The notes: generated by a model from the sequence alone, not told the origin. A stretch of 64,000 bases of DNA from an uncultured Alphaproteobacteria bacterium (GCA_934254585.1 CAKQLF010000008.1:1-64000), one strand, 5' to 3'; numbered from the stretch's first letter, positions 7,400 through 15,888 are shown. A program made the numbers and translations.

Positions 7400-8227
7400 A
7401 TGAATAAATTGCTGAAACATATATCACGAGTTCGTGATGAATTTGACACCGTCATTTGCGGTGTTAATGGTGTTTTAACCGATGGATATAACTTTTTTGG
7501 CGAAAATATCGACACTCTGATAAAAATGTATCAAAGCGGAAAAAAAATTGCATTGGCTTCTAACACCGGTATGCGGGCGCAAAATTTGTTTATGTTTCTG
7601 AAAAAAAACAATGTGCCGATGAACATTTTTTTTGCAATTATTACCGCGGGGGAAATTGCTCATTTTTATTTTAAAAAACAAACAAAATCCGGACAAACCT
7701 ATTTTGCAATAGCTGAAAACGAGTTTGGGGCTTTACGCGGTTTGCCGTATGAAAAAGTTGACAGTGTCGTCTTAGCCGATTTTGTTTTGGTTGAAAATTT
7801 GCCTCAAGGTTTGGATTTGGCAAAGTCTGAATTACTGGTGGAACAGGCTCTTAATTTGCATTTGCCTTTATATTGCGTTGGCAATGACACAGCGGTGCAA
7901 ACGGCTGCCGGAGTTAAAGAAAGTGCCGGTGCTTTGGCCGAACAATATGCTATGCAGGGTGGAAATATCATTTCTTTTGGTAAGCCGGATTTGCGTATTG
8001 CTTCTTATTTGACCGAAAGTCTGAGCGATTTTGATGCATCACGTTGTTTGTTTATTGGTGACAATATGGCAACAGATATGCATCTGGCAAACAATTTTGG
8101 CGGAAAAAGTTTGTTGATGACTAATGGTATTCATCGCATAAAAGGTGATTTAGTGCGGCAGGTTGATGAGCTTTCAACCAGTTTCGGGTTGAATGTGGAT
8201 TATTGTATGGAGAAACTGCAATGGTAA
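7400..8227 (+). CDS. HAD-like class IIA phosphatase homologue lacking the nucleophile
   Basis: About 275 aa from ATG 7400; a TTG at 7382 is an alternative. The order of elements matches the HAD class IIA family of proteobacteria: motif I GVNGVLTDG, motif II ASNTG, the lysine in SFGKPD and motif IV FIGDNMATDMHLANNFG. In active members motif I begins with an aspartate (DVWGV); here that position is glycine (ICGVNG). The protein is therefore probably not a phosphatase, or uses another residue. The stop codon overlaps the ATG of the next gene (ATGGTAA), pointing to translational coupling. Confidence 0.72.
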   Translation: MNKLLKHISRVRDEFDTVICGVNGVLTDGYNFFGENIDTLIKMYQSGKKIALASNTGMRAQNLFMFLKKNNVPMNIFFAIITAGEIAHFYFKKQTKSGQTYFAIAENEFGALRGLPYEKVDSVVLADFVLVENLPQGLDLAKSELLVEQALNLHLPLYCVGNDTAVQTAAGVKESAGALAEQYAMQGGNIISFGKPDLRIASYLTESLSDFDASRCLFIGDNMATDMHLANNFGGKSLLMTNGIHRIKGDLVRQVDELSTSFGLNVDYCMEKLQW

Positions 8228-8748
8228 ACAGAAAAAAACGTCTTATTTGGGTAGGTGTTTGCCTTTTGCTGCTTTTCTCGGTTTTCAAGTGTCAGATTTC
8301 GGAATCTGTCTGGGAACGTTCAAATGCCGAAATTTTGGCTAAAAAACAAAACTATAAAGCGGAAATTTCCAAAGAAGAATTAGATGATTTTATCAGGCTG
8401 TGGCCGCAATTTAAAGAGCTTGGTTTGGCCGATGATTTAATCGTTTCTTATGAGGTGGACAGACCATCAAAATTTATTGATTGGAAAAGTAAAATCTGGT
8501 TTGTTTATCATAAATGGGATGCTGATCGCTTTTTTTATGTGCAACAACGGACAACGGCTTTGCTATATATTCTTAGTGTGCGCCGCAACGCCAAAGCATT
8601 AGTCACACAACTGCAAAACCGTGAAGATGAGGCTTCTAAGCAGATGTTGGCAATTCAAGAACAGCGTAGCCGAATTGGTGAAGAAGATTTGCCGGAACTG
8701 TCTTTGGTGGCCGAAAAAGAAAATGTTTTAAAAAAATTATTTGAGTAG
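8221..8748 (+). CDS. Membrane-anchored hypothetical protein
   Basis: 175 aa starting at the ATG that overlaps the stop of the HAD gene. One N-terminal membrane segment (LIWVGVCLLLLFSVF, about residues 8-22) anchors a charged, largely helical region facing the periplasm; the end (ALVTQLQNREDEASKQ onward) could form a coiled coil. I do not recognise the family. Coupling to the HAD homologue suggests a shared function. Confidence 0.65.
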   Translation: MVNRKKRLIWVGVCLLLLFSVFKCQISESVWERSNAEILAKKQNYKAEISKEELDDFIRLWPQFKELGLADDLIVSYEVDRPSKFIDWKSKIWFVYHKWDADRFFYVQQRTTALLYILSVRRNAKALVTQLQNREDEASKQMLAIQEQRSRIGEEDLPELSLVAEKENVLKKLFE

Positions 8749-8886
8749 GGCGTCGCATTATCAAAAAGTTAGCCGATTGAAGCTGACAAAAATGTTTGAG
8801 CGCGTATTTTTTATTTTTCTTATTAATAAAATTATAACTTTATCGGATAATAATAGAACTTAACACGACTTAGAGTGAGAAAAATA

Positions 8887-9975
8887 ATGGAAACAAAAAC
8901 AATTTTGAACACAATCATTAATGCCGATTGCATTGAAACGATGAATAAAATGGAAGAAAATTCGGTAGATGTGATTTTTGCCGATCCGCCGTATAATATG
9001 CAATTGGGCGATGCTTTGCTGCGTCCTGATAATACAGTGGTGAACGGCGTTGATGAAGAGTGGGACAATTTTGAAAGTCTGACGGCTTATGATGACTATA
9101 CAAAACGCTGGTTAAGCGCGGCCCGCCGAATTTTGAAAGATGACGGCAGTATTTGGGTTATCGGCTCATATCACAATATTTTTCGTGTAGGGTATATTTT
9201 GCAAAATTTGGGCTTTTGGATTTTGAATGATGTTGTCTGGAATAAAACCAATCCGATGCCTAATTTTAAGGGTACGCGTTTTACAAATGCACACGAAACT
9301 TTGATTTGGGCCGTTAAAAATCCTAAGGCCAAATATACTTTTAACTATGAAGCGATGAAAGCTTTGAATGATGAAACGCAAATGCGTAGTATTTGGGAAA
9401 TTCCAATTTGTACCGGAAAAGAACGTTTGAAAAACGAACAAGGTGAAAAATTGCACCCGACTCAAAAACCGGAGGCATTGCTATATCGTGTAATTTTGGC
9501 TTCTACCAAACCGGGAGATGTGATTTTGGATCCGTTTTTCGGAACCGGAACTACAGGGGCAATGGCCAAAAAAATGGGACGGAATTTTATTGGTATTGAG
9601 CGTGACACTTCATACGTTAAAGGGGCTGAAGCTCGTCTGCAAAGCGTGGAACCATTTAAAGGAGATGCTCTTGACTATACCGTGAAGAAAAAGTTACAAC
9701 GAGTGCCGTTTGGCGCGGTTATTGAACACGGAATGTTGGCTCCGGGAGATGTTTTGTCTGATGCAAGCGGCAAACATTTGGCAATTATTCGTTCGGACGG
9801 CTCAATTAAAAGCGAAATGGCCGAAGGTTCAATTCATCAGGTTGGCGCGGCAGAACAAAACGCGGCGGCTTGCAATGGTTGGGAATATTGGTATTTTAAT
9901 GACGATAAAAAAGGACGCGTTTGCATTGATGAATTGCGTTGTCAATTGCGTCAGGAAATGTATGGGGCAAAATAA
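8887..9975 (+). CDS. ccrM: Cell-cycle adenine DNA methyltransferase (GANTC type)
   Basis: A beta-class N6-adenine methyltransferase with DPPY at residues 33-36 first and the SAM motif FFGTGTTG near residue 218 later. The 362-aa length and the C-terminal extension after about residue 270 (RVPFGAVIEHG, then a conserved WEYWY near the end) are features of CcrM rather than of restriction-linked enzymes. CcrM methylates GANTC and sets the timing of cell-cycle transcription in alphaproteobacteria. No restriction enzyme is nearby. The start is either ATG 8887 or GTG 8875. I see no GANTC site in the 126 nt upstream. Confidence 0.92.
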   Translation: METKTILNTIINADCIETMNKMEENSVDVIFADPPYNMQLGDALLRPDNTVVNGVDEEWDNFESLTAYDDYTKRWLSAARRILKDDGSIWVIGSYHNIFRVGYILQNLGFWILNDVVWNKTNPMPNFKGTRFTNAHETLIWAVKNPKAKYTFNYEAMKALNDETQMRSIWEIPICTGKERLKNEQGEKLHPTQKPEALLYRVILASTKPGDVILDPFFGTGTTGAMAKKMGRNFIGIERDTSYVKGAEARLQSVEPFKGDALDYTVKKKLQRVPFGAVIEHGMLAPGDVLSDASGKHLAIIRSDGSIKSEMAEGSIHQVGAAEQNAAACNGWEYWYFNDDKKGRVCIDELRCQLRQEMYGAK

Positions 9976-9977
9976 AA

Positions 9978-11096
9978 TTGAATAGTGGGCGTAAACCGGA
10001 TTATAAGGAATTTAGAACCAAAAAAGAAATTGAAAATGCCGACAATACGTTGAAAGGCGATTGTTATGCCGCCATAGACTTGGGCACAAACTCTTGTCGT
10101 CTGGTTATTGCTCAGCCAACTCCGAGTTCTTTCCACGTTGTGGAAACTTTTTCTCGTATTACTCGTTTGGGCGAAGGAATTATAAATGGCAATATGCTTT
10201 CAAAACCCGCAATCCGCCGTACTATAGCCGCCTTAAAAGTATGTAGCGCGATTATAAATGAATATCAACCGATTGTGCGGATGAGATTTGTGGCAACGGC
10301 GGCTTGCCGAAGGGCTTTGAACTGCAAAGATTTTGAAACAGCCGTAAAACAATCAACCGGCTTAAATATGGAAGTTATTTCTTCAAAAGAAGAAGCGCGT
10401 TTGGCTGTTGTGGGCTGTATGCCACTCTTAAACCGGATGATTAAACGTGCGTTGGTTTTTGACATCGGCGGCGGTTCAACGGAAATTTCCTTGGCGCGGG
10501 TGACGGAAACCGGAAAAACTTTTATTGAAGGTTTTGTTTCGTTGCCGTATGGAGTTGTAACCATTTCCGAGGCTTTTCCGGGAAGAGATATGACTACATT
10601 GGCCTATGATACCATTGTGGAGCGCACGCAAAAGATTTTGCAAGAATTTGAAGATAAATATCATATTCGCGAGGCAATAGAAAATCAGGAAATTCAAATT
10701 ATAGGAACATCGGGAACCGTGACTGTTTTGGGCGCGGTGCATTTGAATTTGCCGCGATATAATAGGGCGGCTGTTGATGGTATAGCTCTTTCCGGCGCGG
10801 ATATTAAAAAAGTTATCCGCCGCATAAAAAATATGGGATATGAAGGACGGTGCAAACATTCGTGCATCGGCAAACTTAAAGCTGATTTAACAATGGCCGG
10901 CTGCACAATTATTGAGGCTTTGTGTTCTTTTTGGCCTGTTTCCGAAATAACTATTGCCGATAGGGGAATTCGTGAAGGTATGCTGTTGGATATGATGCAC
11001 CATCAGAAAAATAATTATTTCCATAAAAATGCAAGACACCATAAACTTTTTAGGAAAGGACGTTGCAATGGACAAAGAAAATTTAGCGGCAATTGA
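9978..11096 (+). CDS. Exopolyphosphatase / pppGpp phosphatase family protein (first copy)
   Basis: Ppx/GppA phosphatases hydrolyse polyphosphate or pppGpp. The ASKHA-fold motifs are present: IDLGTNSCRL near residue 37, VATAACRRALN, ISSKEEARL with the catalytic glutamate, and the phosphate loop VFDIGGGSTEIS. The start is inferred at TTG 9978, 2 nt after the ccrM stop; an earlier TTG at 9939 would overlap ccrM. The 372-aa length fits the two N-terminal domains without the long HD-type extension of E. coli Ppx. Its 3' end overlaps the next Ppx/GppA gene by 29 nt. Confidence 0.85.
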   Translation: MNSGRKPDYKEFRTKKEIENADNTLKGDCYAAIDLGTNSCRLVIAQPTPSSFHVVETFSRITRLGEGIINGNMLSKPAIRRTIAALKVCSAIINEYQPIVRMRFVATAACRRALNCKDFETAVKQSTGLNMEVISSKEEARLAVVGCMPLLNRMIKRALVFDIGGGSTEISLARVTETGKTFIEGFVSLPYGVVTISEAFPGRDMTTLAYDTIVERTQKILQEFEDKYHIREAIENQEIQIIGTSGTVTVLGAVHLNLPRYNRAAVDGIALSGADIKKVIRRIKNMGYEGRCKHSCIGKLKADLTMAGCTIIEALCSFWPVSEITIADRGIREGMLLDMMHHQKNNYFHKNARHHKLFRKGRCNGQRKFSGN

Positions 11097-12009
11097 TTTA
11101 GGTACAAATTCTTGTCGTTTGCGGATTGCAGATAAAAAAGGCAATGTTTTATATCGTGAAGCTGTGACCATTAAATTGGGTGAAGGCTTATATGAAAGCA
11201 ACAATTTTTCTGAGGCGGCAATTCAACGCGGAATAAATTGTCTTGTGCATTTTGCCGAAATTATGCGCGACTATGGAGTTGGACACTATCGCGCGGTGGC
11301 AACCGCTTCTTGCCGCAAAGCGCAAAACAGCCAGACATTTATCAAAATGGTGCAGGAACTCAGCGGTATAAATCTTGAAGTTATTTCTCCCAAAGAAGAA
11401 GCCATACTTAATTTGCAGGGTGCTAAATTGAATGTTCCGAGTACGGCTGAATATATTTTACTTTATGATTTGGGCGGTGGTTCCACAGAAATTATTTTAG
11501 CGGAAAATGGAACTAAACCTAAGGAAATTTATACATTATCCATACCTTGGGGAGCAAGAACAGCCTCCGAAGCCTTTGACATTGTGGAATATGATAAAGA
11601 TAAGGCCGATAAATTAAAAGCAGAAATAAAAAAATATGTCGAAGAATTTTTAGTAAATTCGGAGTTTTTAATGTATTTGCCGCAATGTGCGTGTGTAGCA
11701 ACCTCGAGCACCCCGTTGCGCCTATTGAGTATGGTAAAGCAAATCGGAAGCTATAACAAAGACTTTGCCGATGGTTTGACGGCATCAACCAAACAAATTG
11801 ATGAACAAATTCAAAACATTTTAAATATGACTTTAGAACAATTGAGCAAAAGTCCGTATGTTGGTGAAAATCGTGCTCCGATTTTTGTGGCGGCCTGTTT
11901 GATTTTTCAAACTGTTTATAAGGTTTTGCAAATTGGGGAAATTACAGCGTCATTAAAGGGCGCGCAAGAGGCAATTATTGAACAATTGGAGCAAAAATGG
12001 CAAAGTTAA
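11068..12009 (+). CDS. Exopolyphosphatase / pppGpp phosphatase family protein (second copy)
   Basis: A 313-aa paralogue of the preceding gene, starting at ATG 11068 behind AGGAAAGGA inside the end of that gene. It keeps IDLGTNSCRLRI, VATASCRKAQN, ISPKEEA and LYDLGGGSTEII. The GGGSTE loop and the second glutamate suggest it is active. In alphaproteobacteria a single Ppx/GppA gene commonly precedes rlmE; here the gene is duplicated and the copies have diverged widely, so the duplication is old. The stop overlaps the rlmE start. Confidence 0.83.
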   Translation: MDKENLAAIDLGTNSCRLRIADKKGNVLYREAVTIKLGEGLYESNNFSEAAIQRGINCLVHFAEIMRDYGVGHYRAVATASCRKAQNSQTFIKMVQELSGINLEVISPKEEAILNLQGAKLNVPSTAEYILLYDLGGGSTEIILAENGTKPKEIYTLSIPWGARTASEAFDIVEYDKDKADKLKAEIKKYVEEFLVNSEFLMYLPQCACVATSSTPLRLLSMVKQIGSYNKDFADGLTASTKQIDEQIQNILNMTLEQLSKSPYVGENRAPIFVAACLIFQTVYKVLQIGEITASLKGAQEAIIEQLEQKWQS

Positions 12010-12686
12010 CCGCTTCGGCTAAGTTGATTAGAGGCCGTAATCATCTTACAGTTAAAGTTAAAACGGCAAAATATAACAAACCATCTTCAAATCGTTGGCT
12101 GCAGCGTCAACTTAATGACCCTTATGTGTCGGAATCTAAACGTTTGGGATATCGTTCGCGTGCGGCATTTAAGTTGATTCAATTAGATGAAAAATATCAT
12201 TTTCTGGGTAAAGGCAAAACCATTGTCGATTTAGGCTGTGCCCCCGGCGGTTGGACACAAGTTGCGGCGCAGCGCAATAAAGGCAGTGGACAAATCGTTG
12301 GTATGGATTTGTTGCCGGCCGAACCTATAGAAGGTGCAATTCTTCTTCAACAGGATTTTACCGAACCAAGCGCGGCAGATAAGTTGAAGGCACTTTTACA
12401 CGGTCCTGCTGATGTGGTTATGAGTGATATGGCGGCCAACACCACCGGTCACCAACAGACAGATCATTTGCGCACCATTGCTTTGGTTGAAATGGCCTAT
12501 ACTTTTGCTAAAGAAGTTTTGGCGGAAGGGGGTATTTTTATTGCCAAAGTTTTTCAAGGTGGAACCGAAGGCGAACTCTTAACCGATATGAAAAAAAACT
12601 TTACGAAGGTAACGCATTTTAAACCCGATGCCAGTAGGCAGGATTCGGTAGAGATGTATGTTGTTGCCCAAGGCTTCAAACGATAG
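11997..12686 (+). CDS. rlmE: 23S rRNA 2'-O-ribose methyltransferase (U2552)
   Basis: RlmE (FtsJ/RrmJ) methylates U2552 in the ribosomal A-loop late in 50S assembly. The SAM-binding VDLGCAPGGWTQVA lies near residue 78, and the K-D-K-E catalytic tetrad is visible as the lysine in SRAAFK, the aspartate in VMSDMA, the lysine in FIAKVFQ and the glutamate in SVEMYVVA. The 229-aa length is normal. The ATG overlaps the stop of the Ppx/GppA gene, so the three genes form one operon with ccrM probably at its head. Confidence 0.93.
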   Translation: MAKLTASAKLIRGRNHLTVKVKTAKYNKPSSNRWLQRQLNDPYVSESKRLGYRSRAAFKLIQLDEKYHFLGKGKTIVDLGCAPGGWTQVAAQRNKGSGQIVGMDLLPAEPIEGAILLQQDFTEPSAADKLKALLHGPADVVMSDMAANTTGHQQTDHLRTIALVEMAYTFAKEVLAEGGIFIAKVFQGGTEGELLTDMKKNFTKVTHFKPDASRQDSVEMYVVAQGFKR

Positions 12687-12724
12687 TTTAATGAAACTCG
12701 GCTAGCTGGTATCTGCTAGGGATT

Positions 12725-12795
12725 TTTGCGCTCGTGTACTACTCTGTACGCGTCGCTTAAAAATTCCGTCGCATCTACGCACGCTATCCGAGTTT
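12725..12795. repeat. 71-bp direct repeat, copy 1
   Basis: Nearly identical to 12813-12883 (one difference seen, TACGCG versus TACACG). It contains the palindromic core GTGTACTACTCTGTACAC. A third, decayed version follows at 12887-12955, and a related piece lies inside the pilin 3 gene at 20603-20656. Confidence 0.75.
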
Positions 12796-12812
12796 CCGCA
12801 AGTTCTGCGTTA

Positions 12813-12883
12813 TTTGCGCTCGTGTACTACTCTGTACACGTCGCTTAAAAATTCCGTCGCATCTACGCACGCTATCCGAGTTT
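12813..12883. repeat. 71-bp direct repeat, copy 2
   Basis: Second copy, 88 nt downstream of the first. The array fills the gap between rlmE and pilin 2, which are transcribed towards each other, and no gene lies in 12687-12970. Confidence 0.75.
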
Positions 12884-12970
12884 TTACTAATGAGTTATGT
12901 ACTGGTTTGTACACGGCGAAAAAATCTTGCTTCGCATTAAGCTCATTATTTGCGTTTCTGTAATAAGTTA

Positions 12971-13771
12971 TTAATTAAATTCAGTGAAACTTAATGTTAA
13001 AGTACAAATTTCTGAATCTTTTTGACAAGAATTGCAAAAATTGTAAAAATCTTGAACAGTCATTTGACTGAGGCAATATCGTCCTGTTTGGCAATAGGCA
13101 TCTCCAAATAGCGGTACAAAGTTGCTCCCGTTTTTACCTCGTCTGTAATTTCCGACAAAATGTAAGGTTCTATGTAAAGGTTGTGCTAAATTTAGATATA
13201 GCTGAATACACAGTTTATTTGAAAAGGCACTTGAGATAGAGCCTTGGGAATTTTCTTGGAATCCTCCTAACCACATATCTATAATAAGCCTGTTATCATT
13301 GACGCCTTTACTTCTGTAAAAAATATTTATGTAGTTGCCATAGGAATCGGCAAAACGTGAATTGTTAATTTTTTGCCAACTTGTAGGAATTAAATCCAAG
13401 CCTTGTATAATATCAGCCATTCCGGTGTCACCTGAATTTTTATTATATAAAGGTTTACGAATACTGTCAAAGTGTTCCAATAAACCAAAAATCATAGTCT
13501 TATAATCGTCAATTGCTTTATTTATTTTCCACATTTCCATTGCTTTGGAATAGCCGGCAATACCGCCCACGCTCAAAACCGCTATGATGGCCAAAACACC
13601 GAGCATTTCTATCATCGAGCGGCCTAGTTGCACCACTCTACTGTCATTGCCGGACGAGATTCGGTAATCTAGATTCGCAGGTCTGGGCCCGCGAATGACG
13701 CTAAAGAGGTGCCCGTTAATGACCATAGATCGGTGTGAACAAGTACTTTTTTCAATACCAAAATTCTTCAA
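12971..13771 (-). CDS. Type IV pilin-like protein (pilin 2), phase-variable start
   Basis: The prepilin motif GRSMIEMLGVLAI begins 51 residues into this frame and is followed by the standard hydrophobic helix and a globular C-terminus with paired cysteines (CIQL, YC, YCL, FCNSC, IC), related to pilins 1 and 3. The frame opens with a TTG at 13771, but the likely real start is the ATG at 13874 behind GAGGAAAG. That ATG is out of frame because of an (AG)8A tract at 13835-13851; one unit more, or two fewer, restores a continuous frame. Residues 22-50 of this frame are encoded by a dispersed repeat and would be removed by prepilin peptidase. As sequenced the gene should be off. Confidence 0.78.
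   Translation of the reverse strand: MKNFGIEKSTCSHRSMVINGHLFSVIRGPRPANLDYRISSGNDSRVVQLGRSMIEMLGVLAIIAVLSVGGIAGYSKAMEMWKINKAIDDYKTMIFGLLEHFDSIRKPLYNKNSGDTGMADIIQGLDLIPTSWQKINNSRFADSYGNYINIFYRSKGVNDNRLIIDMWLGGFQENSQGSISSAFSNKLCIQLYLNLAQPLHRTLHFVGNYRRGKNGSNFVPLFGDAYCQTGRYCLSQMTVQDFYNFCNSCQKDSEICTLTLSFTEFN
13643..13699. repeat. Dispersed double-palindrome repeat within pilin 2
   Basis: Runs from GTCATTGCCGG to GCGAATGAC with two imperfect palindromes, matching the element at 59224-59280 and partly that at 43213-43302. It is read in frame as RGPRPANLDYRISSGNDS just ahead of the pilin cleavage site. Confidence 0.75.
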
Positions 13772-13823
13772 AAAACTTGCAAAAACGTCTGTAACGGCAA
13801 AAAATATGCCTTTAATCAGACAT

Positions 13824-13874
13824 TTAGGATTTGCAGAGAGAGAGAGAGAGACCTTTGCTAAGCTTATTTTTCAT
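13824..13874 (-). other. Leader reading frame of pilin 2 in the off state
   Basis: ATG at 13874, preceded by GAGGAAAG, opens a frame that reads through the AG tract (CT on this strand) and stops at TAA 13824-13826 after 16 codons. With a 13- or 19-nt tract the same ATG would continue without a stop into pilin 2. The first codons (MKNK..SKGLSLS) match the equivalent leader of pilin 3. Confidence 0.65.
13835..13851. repeat. (AG)8A simple sequence repeat
   Basis: A 17-nt dinucleotide tract inside the 5' coding part of pilin 2. Its position and length fit slipped-strand phase variation. Confidence 0.85.
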
Positions 13875-13916
13875 CTTTCTTTCCTCATAAAATTAGGTGA
13901 ATTATTCAATATTTGA

Positions 13917-13945
13917 AGTTTAGCAAACACCGCTTAATAAATCAA
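13917..13945 (-). promoter_or_regulatory. Promoter of pilin 2
   Basis: On the minus strand TTGATT (13945-13940) and TAAACT (13922-13917) are 17 nt apart, about 40 nt ahead of the ATG at 13874. Pilins 3 and 4 have the same spacing and nearly the same -10. Confidence 0.6.
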
Positions 13946-13993
13946 TAAAATTTGATATTTATCTAACTAAAAGATTTTTTGAACTTTGACGCA

Positions 13994-14026
13994 ACAAAAA
14001 AAGAGCAAGGACATAAGTCCTCGCTC
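13994..14026 (-). terminator. Terminator of the lolA transcript
   Basis: GAGCAAGGAC 14003-14012 pairs with GTCCTCGCTC 14017-14026 (one G-U), followed on the minus strand by a T-run. Confidence 0.75.
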
Positions 14027-14043
14027 GAGGCATTTGCTGTTTT

Positions 14044-14661
14044 TTATTTTCTGCGGCTTGCCGACGAGTTGCTCTTCTTTTCTGATTTTTTATTAAACTT
14101 AAACAAGTTGTCGCTTAATTTTATATCTTGCTCGGCGTCAAACAAAGAAATTGTCACTTCAATATTTTGTTGGTCGATAACTTTCCATTGTTTAAGGCGG
14201 AACGGAGCGTTGTCAAAAATCAATGTAATCGGTTTAACTCCCGACGAGTTTGGCATTTCAACTGTTACCGAGGTTTGTCCGTTATCTTTATAAAAATCGG
14301 TAACTTTCAGATTTTTACCATCAAATTTTATTTTATTGCTTAAAATCACCGTGGCCGGAATATCTTTGTAATCAATATTGGTAATCTGGTCTAGTTCCTT
14401 ATCGTTATAAATGATGTAATCACCGTTGCCGACAATTAAAAGCTCGTCAGGTGCCGTATATTCCATTCGGATTTTGCTCGGCTTTTCAATATAAATTTTG
14501 CCTTCTGCCGAACCGCCGTTACTGGACATCTGCACAAAGTCGGCTTTTAGAGTGTTGATATTGTTTAAATAATTTTCAATTTTTTGCAAATCAACATTTT
14601 CAGCTTGTGCAACTGAGCTGCAAAAAAATGCCGCTAGTAAAAACAAAATGCTTTTTCTCAT
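14044..14661 (-). CDS. lolA: Outer-membrane lipoprotein carrier protein LolA
   Basis: LolA carries lipoproteins from the LolCDE complex across the periplasm. A Sec signal peptide (cleavage after AQA, about residue 20) is followed by the family pattern LKADFVQ, GKIYIEKPSKIRMEY, LLIVGNGDYIIYND and LDQIT. The 205-aa length is typical. It ends in a serine/lysine-rich tail (KKSEKKSNSSASRRK). It lies downstream of a nitroreductase gene and has its own terminator. Confidence 0.88.
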   Translation of the reverse strand: MRKSILFLLAAFFCSSVAQAENVDLQKIENYLNNINTLKADFVQMSSNGGSAEGKIYIEKPSKIRMEYTAPDELLIVGNGDYIIYNDKELDQITNIDYKDIPATVILSNKIKFDGKNLKVTDFYKDNGQTSVTVEMPNSSGVKPITLIFDNAPFRLKQWKVIDQQNIEVTISLFDAEQDIKLSDNLFKFNKKSEKKSNSSASRRK

Positions 14662-14689
14662 ATTTTATTTCCTTTATAAAAAGCCGAAA

Positions 14690-15226
14690 TTACCATTTTC
14701 CCCAATGAACTTTTTCTTGATGATAGCGGTCAGACGGCTGTTTTGGCGTTTCAGCCGGAACCCCCATCGGAATTATGGCAATCGGACGCATATTTGCCGG
14801 AATGTTTAAAGACTTTTGAATGTTTTCAATAATGAGCGGCATAGGCGCGGCACCACAAAAACAAGCTCCGTAGCCTAAAGCGTGGGCGGCAAGCAAAACT
14901 CCATAGGCGGCAATAGTGCCGTCAACATCGGCGTAAGACCATTTTTCATTTTCTTTGTCACGATGAAAAGCTTCGTCAGTGTTGCTGCAAACAATAACAG
15001 CGCACGAAGCGTTTTTAGCAAAAGAAGTCCAAGGTTGAATACTCCGTAGAGAGGCCAACGTTTCAGCATCTTCAATAACTAAAAATTCCCAAGGCTGTTT
15101 ATTGTGAGCCGATGGGCCATAAGAGGCTGCCTCTAAGATTTTTTCAATATCTTCGTGCGGAATTTTTTTTGTGGTGTCGTATTGACGAACCGAACGGCGT
15201 GTTTTTAAACCTTCTAACAATTCCAT
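14690..15226 (-). CDS. Nitroreductase-family flavoprotein
   Basis: 178 aa with the FMN-binding start TRRSVRQYD near residue 10, AASYGPSAHNKQPWEFLVI near residue 34, and the C-terminal GYGACFCG / PIAIIPMGVPAE segments of small nitroreductases. These are homodimeric FMN enzymes using NAD(P)H; the substrate cannot be read from sequence. The start has AAGGAG. It lies 28 nt from lolA and 17 nt from the upstream gene, in one minus-strand operon. Confidence 0.85.
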   Translation of the reverse strand: MELLEGLKTRRSVRQYDTTKKIPHEDIEKILEAASYGPSAHNKQPWEFLVIEDAETLASLRSIQPWTSFAKNASCAVIVCSNTDEAFHRDKENEKWSYADVDGTIAAYGVLLAAHALGYGACFCGAAPMPLIIENIQKSLNIPANMRPIAIIPMGVPAETPKQPSDRYHQEKVHWGKW

Positions 15227-15243
15227 ATTTTTTTCTCCTTAAA

Positions 15244-15843
15244 TCAATTTACGATGCGGCGCAGGCTGTCAATATGCGGTAAAACATAGTGCTCAATCAG
15301 AAAATTAAGTGATTTAACCGCCATTTTATCACATTGTATTAATGCGTCGAAAACATTTTTATTATCTTTTTCAGGGTGAATTTTATTAATCAACGACTTA
15401 TAGACCTCGGCCAATTGCGTTAACGAGTCCACCACCTCGGCAATATAAGCCGGAATCTTAACGTCTTCTTTGCCGCCCCAAAAACCTTCAACAAAACCAA
15501 GTTCCAGTTCGGCATAGCGTTCTTCGCATAAGGCAATTAAGTCTGCTGTAGGCTCAACGCGCGGCAAAACAACGGCGTTTGCCGAAACAAGTTCAAACAT
15601 TTTATCCCATAACCCCATAAAAAACTTGAAAAATAATTCGGCTTCTTTTTTGGTTTCAAGGCGCGGAGCTTGGTTGTTTTCCCAAAAAGAGGCAATAACA
15701 TCGGTCGGGCGAAGCTCAGAGTTTGGACTGCATATCGCGCCGGCAAAACGAAGTTTTATAACCTCTAAAGGGGTTGGACAATTATAATGTTCTAAAAATT
15801 TTTTAAATTTATCGTCACCAATATATGTATTTTCACTTTTCAT
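15244..15843 (-). CDS. Conserved-looking hypothetical protein, 199 aa
   Basis: A soluble, mostly helical, acidic protein without signal peptide. It carries tryptophan-rich patches (ASFWENNQ, GFVEGFWGG) but no motif I can place. It is the first gene of the operon with the nitroreductase and lolA. Function unknown. Confidence 0.65.
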   Translation of the reverse strand: MKSENTYIGDDKFKKFLEHYNCPTPLEVIKLRFAGAICSPNSELRPTDVIASFWENNQAPRLETKKEAELFFKFFMGLWDKMFELVSANAVVLPRVEPTADLIALCEERYAELELGFVEGFWGGKEDVKIPAYIAEVVDSLTQLAEVYKSLINKIHPEKDNKNVFDALIQCDKMAVKSLNFLIEHYVLPHIDSLRRIVN

Positions 15844-15888
15844 TTCAATATTCTTCGTATATGATATCTTTCACTGAACTATAATTTA

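Noticed and set aside
8875..9975. Restriction-modification system
   Set aside because: The methyltransferase has the CcrM C-terminal extension and no endonuclease gene is adjacent.
12725..12883. CRISPR array
   Set aside because: Only two long copies with one unequal spacer and no cas genes; it is a tandem duplication.
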